Part shown: one piece after another, positions 1-5,389 of the stretch
How the letters are laid out: each line of letters opens with the position of its first letter
Numbering within the stretch: the stretch's first letter is position 1
DNA from: Deltaproteobacteria bacterium UBA2957
GTDB lineage: Bacteria; Myxococcota_A; UBA796
Length of the DNA stretch: 5,389 bases
Reading direction: 5' to 3'
Assembly: GCA_002348535.1 (NCBI GenBank)
Contig: DEBL01000337.1
Span: forward strand, 1,394 to 6,782
Program-made: the position numbers and the translations under genes
Notes under the pieces: model-generated
Seen by the model: the letters and a program-made list of their open reading frames with translations, nothing else
The model's database searches: none
What the model was told of the DNA's origin: nothing

Positions 1-590
1 ACGTTGACCTTCAACCGTTTTGCGACACGCACCATTTGGCCATGGACAATGTTGTGCGCAATGCGGCCGGCCATCAGGGACAGCAAAATCAAAATGCTGA
101 AGAGAACCCACTGCCACCCTTGAGTGCCGCCGGGCAACGGTTTGTGGAACTGGGCGGGCAGCACGCTGCGGATGGACTGCGACACCCCGGAAAAGGTCTG
201 CCGATAAAGGCTTGGCACACTCGCCACTGTCTCTTCGGAAAACAACCACTGGTCACCCGTCTTCGTTAAGAAGACGTTGGTCAGTCGGGGCGAGAGGTAG
301 GCTTTCGCAGACCCTTTCTCATCGGTGTAGTCGGCATCGGTGGACAGGGCATCGAAGTCGATGAACACGCCCTTGGCATCCAGAACTTGTTTTAAGTGAA
401 TGGCGGTTTCTTGAATGCCCTCAGATGGGGGGAAGCATGCCACAGCCTCGGAGGGTCGCCAGTCCGCACCCGCCTGAAGGTTGTCCAAGAACTGGCTGGT
501 CGCTGCGAGCGGTGTCTCGCACTGGGCGTTGGCGACCGGGGCGGTAAACGCGGCGATCAGAACAAGCAGGAAAGCACGAAGCGCAGACAT
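1..590 (-). CDS. MscS-family mechanosensitive ion channel protein, N-terminal part (3' end outside window)
   Basis: This frame is open from an ATG at 590-588 to the left edge, giving 196 codons without a stop. Residues 1-22 form a Sec signal peptide: MSALR, a hydrophobic core, then an AxA-type cleavage site at ANA|Q. A soluble periplasmic-type region follows (about 23-157), then a transmembrane segment starting at WQWVLFSILILLSL (159-172), then a basic stretch with VAKRLKVN at the edge. The pattern of QVLDAKGVFIDFDAL (68-82), QWLFSEETVASVPSLY (114-129) and a WQW-led membrane helix matches, from memory, the N-terminal domain that precedes the channel in many MscS-like proteins. The pore helix and the MscS beta domain would lie outside the window, so the assignment rests on the N-domain alone. 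Such proteins open under membrane tension and release solutes during hypo-osmotic shock. The gene follows thrS after 12 bases and is probably in the same operon. The exact subfamily is unknown. Confidence 0.7.
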   Translation of the reverse strand, partial: MSALRAFLLVLIAAFTAPVANAQCETPLAATSQFLDNLQAGADWRPSEAVACFPPSEGIQETAIHLKQVLDAKGVFIDFDALSTDADYTDEKGSAKAYLSPRLTNVFLTKTGDQWLFSEETVASVPSLYRQTFSGVSQSIRSVLPAQFHKPLPGGTQGWQWVLFSILILLSLMAGRIAHNIVHGQMVRVAKRLKVN

Positions 591-598
591 AATTTAAA

Positions 599-604
599 TC
601 CTCT
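599..604 (-). promoter_or_regulatory. Ribosome binding site of the MscS-like gene, overlapping the thrS stop codon
   Basis: Read on the minus strand, the sequence TAGAGGATTTAAATTATG holds the thrS stop (TAG, 605-603), an AGAGGA Shine-Dalgarno site sharing two bases with that stop, nine bases of AT-rich spacer, and the ATG at 590. The overlap fixes this ATG as the start. It also suggests that ribosomes terminating on thrS may help initiate the next gene. Confidence 0.7.
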
Positions 605-2552
605 AAAAGGGCCGCTTGGCTGCGGCCTGAACCAGTGCGACGAACTCGTTCACGGTTGGATGCTCGGGAAGCCCTTGGCCTCGCAAGTCGGACCTCAATC
701 GCAGTGAAACGGTGCCGTCTTCAATTTCTTGCTCACCGATGATGGCCATCCATGGCACCTTCGCGTGATGGGCCTCCCGAATTTTGAACCCAATTTTGTC
801 GTCGCGGTCGTCAAAGTGCACCCGCAAGCCCGCATCTTTTAGAGCGGCTTCGACGGTTCGGCCGTGAGCCCGAGATTTCTCGGAGACGGTGAGCAGCCTG
901 ACTTGCTCGGGCGCAATCCAAGTTGGGAAGGCACCGGCATAGTGTTCGATGAGGATGGCGATGAACCGCTCGAGTGAACCAAAAATAGCCCGGTGAATGA
1001 CAATGGGCGTCTCCATTTCGTTGTCCGGTCCCACGTACTTCAGCTGGAAGCGCTCCGGAAGTTGGTAGTCGAGTTGAATGGTGGCACATTGCCATTCTCG
1101 ACCGATTGCGTCGACGACATCAAAATCGATCTTCGGACCGTAGAAGGCTCCATCTCCCTCTTTCACTTCAAAGGCTAAGTTGTTGGCTTTCAATGCACTC
1201 TCGAGCGCTTGTTCGGCTCGGTCCCAGAGGTCGTCACTGCCGAGCTTTTTAGCGGGTCGAGTGGAGAGCTTGGCGTGAAAGCCTAAGCCGAAGGCGTTGT
1301 ACACTTTTCCAACCAGCGCGAGCAGGTCAGTGACCTCGGATTCAATCTGGTCTTCCGTGACAAAAAGGTGCGCATCATCTTGGCAGAACTGTCGGACTCG
1401 GGTGAGTCCGCCCAGAGCACCGCGCAGCTCGTTCCGGTGCAGCACGCCTTGGTCGCTGATTCGGAGAGGCAGCTCCCGATACGATCGCTTTTGAGATCCA
1501 AAAATGAGCATGTGGCATGGACAGTTCATGGGTTTGAGGCTCATGATGCGAGCCTCTTGTTCTTCTTCGCTGGGTTCGTCCTCACCGAACGAAAACATGT
1601 TGTCGTCGTAGTGGTCCCAGTGGCCGCTCGTTTTCCACAACGCAGAGTCGAACATTTGGGGTGTTCGAACAGCGACGTAGCCCCCCTTGTCCAGCAGCAG
1701 CGACCGCATGGCCTCGCTGAGCTCGTGGTACAAAACCTCTCCCTTGGGCAGGAAGAACGGGCTGCCAGGCGAGTACTCGTGAAACATGATGAGGTCGAGC
1801 TGCCGACCCAACACACGGTGGTCACGCTTCTCTGCCTCCGCCAAGGCGTTGAGGTGTTTCTTCAGCGACTTCTTGTCTGGCCATGCGGTTCCATAGATCC
1901 GCGTCAGCATCGTGTTGTTGCTATCGCCTCGCCAGTACGCCCCGGCGAGCTTTGTCAACTTGAAGGACCCAATGTGGCGCAGTGAGGGGAGGTGCGGCCC
2001 GCGACAGAGGTCCACAAAGTCGGTCCCATCTTGGAAGTAAATCTGAAATGTTTCTGATCCTTCCGCGCGCTCAATGATGTCGATTTTGTAGGGCTCGTTG
2101 CGTTGCGTAAACAGGTCAATGGCGTCGGCGCGAGACAAGTGCTTGAGCGTGATCGAGTTCTGCTCTTTGATGATCTCGTGCATTCGGGCTTCGACCCGTT
2201 CGAGATCGTCCTCCAGCAACGGAGAAGTAAACTCCACGTCGTAGTAAAAACCATTCGCAACCGTGGGGCCGATCGCCAACTTGCAGTCGGGAAACAAATC
2301 GCGCACTGCGCGCGCCAACACTTGAGCGGTGAGCGTGTGACGCATCACATCGAGTCCGTCGGTATCGCGGAGTGTCAAAATTTTGACCGAGGCGTCTTCG
2401 CTAATGGCGACGGATAGGTCCAGCTGTACGCCATCCACTTCGACGGCCACTGCGGCACGAAGCAGGCCGGCACCGATGCTTTCGGCGATCTGAGCACCAG
2501 TGACGGGTCTATCGTATTGACGTGTGGTTCCATCAGGCAGAGTGATGTTCAT
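603..2552 (-). CDS. thrS: Threonyl-tRNA synthetase (ThrRS)
   Basis: This cytoplasmic class II enzyme charges tRNA-Thr with threonine using ATP. At 649 aa it has the full length of bacterial ThrRS. The order is TGS domain (about 1-62), N2 editing domain (about 65-225), catalytic core (about 245-540) and anticodon-binding domain (about 545-645, including KIGFKIREA). In the core, zinc ligands equivalent to E. coli C334, H385 and H511 are present as C344 (MNCPCH), H395 (DDAH) and H520 (IVIHR). Motif 2 is LHRNE (371-375) and motif 3 is HRAIFGSLERF (520-530). The editing-site CRGPH is intact (C183, H187). The usual HxxxH motif instead reads HTLTAQ (72-77), so the second His position is Gln with one extra residue. 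An acidic insert lies at about 322-336. The start is supported by GGAG seven bases upstream. No infC, rpmI or rplT follows; an MscS-like gene does. Confidence 0.98.
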   Translation of the reverse strand: MNITLPDGTTRQYDRPVTGAQIAESIGAGLLRAAVAVEVDGVQLDLSVAISEDASVKILTLRDTDGLDVMRHTLTAQVLARAVRDLFPDCKLAIGPTVANGFYYDVEFTSPLLEDDLERVEARMHEIIKEQNSITLKHLSRADAIDLFTQRNEPYKIDIIERAEGSETFQIYFQDGTDFVDLCRGPHLPSLRHIGSFKLTKLAGAYWRGDSNNTMLTRIYGTAWPDKKSLKKHLNALAEAEKRDHRVLGRQLDLIMFHEYSPGSPFFLPKGEVLYHELSEAMRSLLLDKGGYVAVRTPQMFDSALWKTSGHWDHYDDNMFSFGEDEPSEEEQEARIMSLKPMNCPCHMLIFGSQKRSYRELPLRISDQGVLHRNELRGALGGLTRVRQFCQDDAHLFVTEDQIESEVTDLLALVGKVYNAFGLGFHAKLSTRPAKKLGSDDLWDRAEQALESALKANNLAFEVKEGDGAFYGPKIDFDVVDAIGREWQCATIQLDYQLPERFQLKYVGPDNEMETPIVIHRAIFGSLERFIAILIEHYAGAFPTWIAPEQVRLLTVSEKSRAHGRTVEAALKDAGLRVHFDDRDDKIGFKIREAHHAKVPWMAIIGEQEIEDGTVSLRLRSDLRGQGLPEHPTVNEFVALVQAAAKRPF

Positions 2553-2559
2553 TCTGATT

Positions 2560-2563
2560 CTCC
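2560..2563 (-). promoter_or_regulatory. Ribosome binding site of thrS
   Basis: On the minus strand GGAG sits seven bases before the ATG at 2552-2550. This supports that start, which also matches the expected beginning of the TGS domain (MNITLPDG). Confidence 0.75.
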
Positions 2564-2662
2564 GGATTGAACAGGCGTGCTAACCGTTTAGGGCCGGAGG
2601 TTCAGCCTCGTTGCGGATGTTGCTTGCCGATGGCGTTAGGGTGCTGCACACTATTTCGGTAT

Positions 2663-2667
2663 GGAGG
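2663..2667 (+). promoter_or_regulatory. Ribosome binding site that decides the start of the 69-aa gene
   Basis: A perfect GGAGG lies seven bases before the ATG at 2675. The same frame is open upstream to a TTG at 2567. That start lacks a Shine-Dalgarno site and would run into the thrS leader, so the ATG is chosen. Confidence 0.75.
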
Positions 2668-2674
2668 CGCAATC

Positions 2675-2884
2675 ATGGGCAAAGGGTCGCTCGCAGGCAG
2701 GATGGCGAAAGGGATGGCAAAAAAGGCGATGACACGCCTGATGGACCGCGTGGGCGGCAAGGTCGTAAGCGGGATGACCGACACCTCTTCCGATGCCCCT
2801 GATGCGCGGTTTAAGCCCAAGCGGGATTTGTACTCGCAGATGGTCGCCGATGGCGCGGAAGAAACGGAGGCAGAAGGGGAGTGA
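2675..2884 (+). CDS. Small protein of unknown function, basic amphipathic N-half and acidic C-tail
   Basis: I do not recognise this 69-residue protein. Its start is well supported by GGAGG at seven bases. Residues 3-34 are rich in Lys, Arg, Gly, Ala and Met. Hydrophobic residues fall every fourth position (L6, M10, M14, A18, L22, V26, V30), with basic residues between them (K3, R9, K12, K16, K17, R21, R25, K29), consistent with an amphipathic helix. Residues 35-58 are polar and likely flexible. The tail from D59 is strongly acidic (EETEAEGE at the end). There is no signal peptide, cysteine or obvious transmembrane helix. The N-half could bind a membrane surface, nucleic acid or an acidic partner such as the protein encoded next; this is inference only. 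The stop is two bases before the start of the beta-helix gene, whose Shine-Dalgarno site lies inside the last codons here, so the two are probably co-expressed. Confidence 0.65.
   Translation: MGKGSLAGRMAKGMAKKAMTRLMDRVGGKVVSGMTDTSSDAPDARFKPKRDLYSQMVADGAEETEAEGE
2876..2881 (+). promoter_or_regulatory. Ribosome binding site of the beta-helix gene, inside the preceding ORF
   Basis: GGGGAG lies within the last codons of the 69-aa gene (the Gly and Glu before its TGA), five bases before the ATG at 2887. It favours that ATG over the in-frame ATG at 2959, which has no such site. The purines also serve as codons, so the match could be partly chance. Confidence 0.5.
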
Positions 2885-2886
2885 GA

Positions 2887-5389
2887 ATGTGGTCTTCTCG
2901 CGTGCGCGCGGGCGCGGGACTAAATCGTCGTCGTCTCAAGCTCGACCCGATATGGCCGATGAGAAACATATTCGATCCGCTGGTGCCGATGATGCTGCTT
3001 CTCTTGTCCTCGATGTTGTCTCCCGCCATGGCCGCCACTCTTACGGTGGGTGGGGCCTCAGGAACCTATTCCACCATCGGGGCTGCCGTCGCTGCGGCGG
3101 CTTCTGGCGACCGAATCGAGATCGCTGCCGGCGTTTATGCCGAGAATGTTGACCCGGGCGGCAAAGACCTCGATATCGTTGGTGCCGGACCCTCGTCGAC
3201 CATTCTCCGCCCACCAACCTCCGGGTTTGGCGTGGTCATCTACGACGAAGGTGAGGCGGGGACCCTGCAAAACATCGGTATCGAACCATCGTCAGGAGAG
3301 CGGGGGATTTACATCTTAAACTCGAGCCCTGCGATTTCGAATTGCCGCGTCGAGGGTGCAGGCGACTTCGACTCGACATGGGGTGGCGCCGTGTCGGTGT
3401 CGAACGGATCCCCCACCTTCGATGCAGTCGACTTCATCGACAACAAAGGTGCGAAAGGTGGGGATCTCTACATCGCGGCCTCATCGAATGTTTCGATCAG
3501 CAATGCCGATATTGAGGGCAGCTCAGGCAAATACGGCGCCAGTGTTTTTGTGCTCGATTCGGTGCTCACGATTTCCGACTCGTCGGCTACGGATACCATC
3601 AGTGACTATTCCGGTGGTTTCGCCTTTCTCGATGGAGCCACGTTCACTGCGACCAATTTCGAGATTTCTGATCCGCAAGGCGACCAGACCTATGGGGTGG
3701 GGATCTACGCAACCGGCCGCAGTATCGTTGCATGGATAGGCGGCGGTGTTTCCGGCGCCGTCGCGGCCTCCTACACATCCGGGTACACTGGTGGCGCTGT
3801 CTACTTGGCGGATTCGTCGACATTCTCCGGAACCAACCTCGAGTTCAGCGACAACACGGCCTACAATGGGGGTGCGATTGAACTCACCGATGGCAGTACG
3901 GCCACCCTGTTGGACGTGGAGTTTTCTGACAATACGGCCCACCGCGCCGGTGGTGCGCTTCGCGTCTACGACAGCTCCGAGGCGACCTGCACGAACTGTG
4001 AGTTTGATTCGAACAATGCCGACCGGGGCGGCGCTGTCGACGTCAGCGTGGATGCGACCTTTGCCGACAACGGCGGCGTGTACACCGACAATGAGGCCAC
4101 AGACCAAGACGGAGGCGCCATTCGGGTGACCGAGGATGGCGAACTTACGCTCACCACCAGTACGTTTGAAGGCAATGAAGCCGAGCAGGCGGGCGGTGCG
4201 CTGTATTTGTATCAGCCGGGCGATACGACCATGGTGGTTGGCTCCAGCTTCCAGAACAACGTGGCCGGGTCCGGCGACGGTGGCGCTGTGCTCGCTGACT
4301 TGGGCGCCGCCCTGACCGTCAGTTCGAGCACCTTTGAAGACAACTCCACAACGCTGGGTAGCGGAGGCGCCATTGCCTTCGACCCGGTGACTTCAGGATA
4401 CTCATTGACGGTGTCCGAGACACGGTTCGAGGCCAACGATGCCGAGGACGACGGCGGCGCCTTGTATGCGAAGGGTGCCGATGCGGTGACCATTGAAGAC
4501 TCTCGATTCCTTCGAAATCGGGCGCCAGGTGGAGACGGTGGGGCCATTCAGCTGGATGGCAACGAAGAGTACCTTCTGACCCGAAATGTCTTGCATGGAA
4601 ACTCGGCTGCTGGAAAAGGTGGTGCGCTGTATGACAAGGACTCGGATGGGGAAGGAACAGCTCAGAATTGTGTGTTCACAGAAAACTTTGGTGCAACCGG
4701 TGGAGCGGTTCACCTGAAGAACACCTCCGAACAAGTGGCGCTGATAAACAACACGTTTGCTGGAAATGACGCCTCTACATCGGGCGCTCACATCCACCTT
4801 GATGCCGCAACGGTCGACTTTAAAAACAATATCGCGTGGTCCGGGCAAGACGGGGGTGGAATCCACGCGACGGACGCCGCGTCCGCGGCGGGCTCGGACT
4901 TCTATTATTCGGATGTGGGCAACAACTCCGGCGGAGACTACACGGGGACGCTCGCTGCGCCCTCCGGAAGCGGAAACATCAGCATTGACCCCATGTTTCG
5001 TTCGTACGGAATTGACGGCGATGAAGACAACGACAACCTTTACTTGATCGTTGGAAGCCCCTGTATCGACTCCGGTGACCCATCCATCGTTGACGTGGAC
5101 GGCACCCGGTCGGACATGGGTGCTTACGGTGGACCCGATGCGGATGCGGATGACGGAGACGGCGATGGCCACTACGACATTACCGACTGCAACGATGATG
5201 ATGCGGGAATCTACCCTGGAGCCGTAGAGTTGCCCTACGATGGAGTCGACCAAGACTGCGACGGGAGCGACTTGTCCGATGTTGACGGCGACGGGTACGA
5301 CGCATCCGACGTTGGAGGAACCGATTGCGATGACACCGCGCCCGACGTCTACCCGGGTGCAGTGGAGACGTGGTACGACGGCATCGACG
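2887..5389 (+). CDS. Exported right-handed beta-helix surface protein with Pmp-like coils and MopE-type repeats (3' end outside window)
   Basis: This frame stays open for 834 codons to the right edge. A signal sequence ends in a hydrophobic stretch (residues 33-49), with likely cleavage after AMA at 49. Residues 57-108 look like the N-cap of pectate-lyase-type parallel beta-helices (YSTIGAAVAAAASGDRIEIA, then VGAGPSSTIL). From about 166 to 660 the chain is built of coils of 25-32 residues. From 302 on, nearly every coil opens with GGA[IVL] and most carry FxxN, a pairing known from chlamydial Pmp proteins. Residues 717-750 (SPCIDSGDP, MGAYGGP) form the usual C-terminal closing segment. Asp-rich MopE-type repeats follow from about 756. 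No catalytic residues were identified, so binding, adhesion or a structural surface role is more likely than an enzyme activity. The start at 2887 gives an unusually long basic n-region; ATG 2959 would give a shorter, more typical signal peptide. The C-terminal anchor lies beyond the window. Confidence 0.85.
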   Translation, partial: MWSSRVRAGAGLNRRRLKLDPIWPMRNIFDPLVPMMLLLLSSMLSPAMAATLTVGGASGTYSTIGAAVAAAASGDRIEIAAGVYAENVDPGGKDLDIVGAGPSSTILRPPTSGFGVVIYDEGEAGTLQNIGIEPSSGERGIYILNSSPAISNCRVEGAGDFDSTWGGAVSVSNGSPTFDAVDFIDNKGAKGGDLYIAASSNVSISNADIEGSSGKYGASVFVLDSVLTISDSSATDTISDYSGGFAFLDGATFTATNFEISDPQGDQTYGVGIYATGRSIVAWIGGGVSGAVAASYTSGYTGGAVYLADSSTFSGTNLEFSDNTAYNGGAIELTDGSTATLLDVEFSDNTAHRAGGALRVYDSSEATCTNCEFDSNNADRGGAVDVSVDATFADNGGVYTDNEATDQDGGAIRVTEDGELTLTTSTFEGNEAEQAGGALYLYQPGDTTMVVGSSFQNNVAGSGDGGAVLADLGAALTVSSSTFEDNSTTLGSGGAIAFDPVTSGYSLTVSETRFEANDAEDDGGALYAKGADAVTIEDSRFLRNRAPGGDGGAIQLDGNEEYLLTRNVLHGNSAAGKGGALYDKDSDGEGTAQNCVFTENFGATGGAVHLKNTSEQVALINNTFAGNDASTSGAHIHLDAATVDFKNNIAWSGQDGGGIHATDAASAAGSDFYYSDVGNNSGGDYTGTLAAPSGSGNISIDPMFRSYGIDGDEDNDNLYLIVGSPCIDSGDPSIVDVDGTRSDMGAYGGPDADADDGDGDGHYDITDCNDDDAGIYPGAVELPYDGVDQDCDGSDLSDVDGDGYDASDVGGTDCDDTAPDVYPGAVETWYDGID
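3790..4791 (+). repeat. Tandem beta-helix coils with GGA[IVL] and FxxN motifs (about 13 units)
   Basis: Within the beta-helix protein, the Gly-Gly pairs begin at residues 302, 328, 355, 381, 409, 436, 465, 493, 523, 551, 578 and 605, with a degenerate unit at about 632. The spacing is 26-30 residues. FxxN follows at F320, F346, F373, F392, F427, F455, F483, F514, F541, F597 and F624. The unit at 551 has VLHGN in place of the F motif. The DNA is diverged (GGCGGCGCC, GGTGGTGCG, GGAGGCGCC and others encode GGA), so these are old protein-level repeats rather than recent duplications. A looser set of coils precedes them from residue 166. Confidence 0.85.
5152..5389 (+). repeat. Two MopE-type Asp/Cys repeats, the second cut by the window edge
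   Basis: Unit 1 covers residues 756-795. It has DGDGDG, then DC at 767-768, IYPGAVE at 775-781, YDGVDQDCDG at 784-793. Unit 2 covers residues 798-834. It has DVDGDGY, DC at 813-814, VYPGAVE at 821-827, YDGID at the edge. The DC positions are 46 residues apart. The DxDGDG runs resemble calcium-binding loops. The pattern matches the repeats named after the copper-binding protein MopE and common in myxobacterial surface proteins. Whether these bind calcium, copper or nothing cannot be told from sequence. More units may follow outside the window. Confidence 0.8.

Larger units (their letters stand above)
2553..2674. promoter_or_regulatory. Divergent intergenic region between thrS and the small-protein/beta-helix pair
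   Basis: These 122 bases separate two genes that start in opposite directions, so they probably carry the promoters for both transcripts. No clear sigma70-type -35/-10 pair is visible on either strand. The best rightward candidate, TTGCCG (2624-2629) with CACTAT (2649-2654), has a poor -10 and a 19-base spacer. Two small dyads are present. One is CTAACCGTTTAG (2580-2591), where five of six positions pair. The other is GAGG-TTCAG-CCTC (2597-2609). I see no T-box antiterminator or tRNA-Thr-like leader in this short space. Regulation therefore cannot be read from the sequence. Confidence 0.45.

Noticed and set aside
36..707. Plus-strand frames opposite the MscS-like gene (36-269 and 396-707)
   Set aside because: The minus frame there gives a coherent signal peptide, soluble domain and membrane helix with a good ribosome site. 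The plus frames give no recognisable protein.
1512..1529. Second cysteine next to a ThrRS zinc ligand (MNCPCH)
   Set aside because: As far as I recall, the residue after CP varies among bacterial ThrRS and Cys occurs there in other species, so this is ordinary variation rather than a new metal site.
1368..1985. A 205-codon plus-strand frame inside thrS
   Set aside because: It is antisense to the conserved ThrRS catalytic domain. Its Gln/Val/Arg-rich product has no recognisable motif.
2597..2609. GAGG-TTCAG-CCTC hairpin as a terminator or attenuator
   Set aside because: The stem has only four pairs and no following T-run on either strand, so it is too weak to call.
2567..2674. A 36-codon N-terminal extension of the 69-aa protein, starting at a TTG
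   Set aside because: No Shine-Dalgarno site precedes the TTG, the extension is Cys/Arg-rich and unlike the rest, and it would occupy nearly the whole divergent promoter region. The ATG at 2675 has a perfect GGAGG.
2923..2943. Possible twin-arginine (Tat) motif NRRRLKL in the beta-helix protein
   Set aside because: The hydrophobic core begins more than ten residues later, after Pro, Asp and Trp residues, which does not fit a Tat signal. It also depends on the uncertain upstream start.
3523..4107. A 194-codon open frame on the minus strand
   Set aside because: It is antisense to the GGA/FxxN coils and explained by their codon bias; the product has a Val/Gly/Arg-rich composition and no recognisable domain.
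4402..5253. A 283-codon open frame on the minus strand
   Set aside because: It lies wholly antisense to the beta-helix gene, and its product is a low-complexity Val/Arg/Ser-rich string that mirrors the Gly/Asp/Thr-rich coils. No Shine-Dalgarno site or recognisable domain was seen, while the plus frame has clear repeat and closing motifs.

Overview
The window looks like chromosomal DNA from a fairly high-GC, Gram-negative bacterium, most likely a myxobacterium-type lineage (Myxococcota or a related former deltaproteobacterium). The main evidence is the right-hand gene. It encodes a long exported, repeat-built beta-helix protein that runs into Asp/Cys-rich MopE-type repeats (DCxD...YPGAxExxYDGxDxDCDG), an architecture typical of the cell-surface proteins of that group. 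The assignment is inferred from protein style only; no rRNA or other phylogenetic marker was compared.

Layout. Two genes are read leftwards. Positions 2552-603 hold a complete threonyl-tRNA synthetase (thrS, 649 aa). It is followed 12 bases later by the first 196 codons of an exported, MscS-like mechanosensitive channel protein that leaves the window at position 1. Its Shine-Dalgarno site overlaps the thrS stop codon, so the two are probably co-transcribed and perhaps translationally coupled. A 122-base divergent intergenic region (2553-2674) separates them from two genes read rightwards. These are a 69-residue unrecognised protein with a basic amphipathic N-half and an acidic tail (2675-2884) and, after 2 bases, a giant exported beta-helix protein. 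The latter starts at 2887 and is still open at the right edge after 834 codons.

How the parts relate. The left pair combines a housekeeping translation enzyme with a membrane-tension channel; only their co-expression is implied. The right pair looks like a small operon making a surface protein with a small cytoplasmic or membrane-associated companion. The surface protein has a signal sequence, a beta-helix N-cap, about 18 coils of 25-32 residues (most with GGA[IVL] and FxxN motifs like those of chlamydial Pmp proteins), a C-terminal cap segment, and at least two putatively Ca- or metal-binding MopE-type repeats.

Points for a second look are the miniprotein/beta-helix pair, an altered second histidine position in the ThrRS editing motif, an acidic insert in the ThrRS catalytic domain, and an interruption in coil spacing. 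I saw no tRNA, rRNA, CRISPR array, insertion sequence, attachment site or convincing rho-independent terminator. No promoter could be assigned with confidence.
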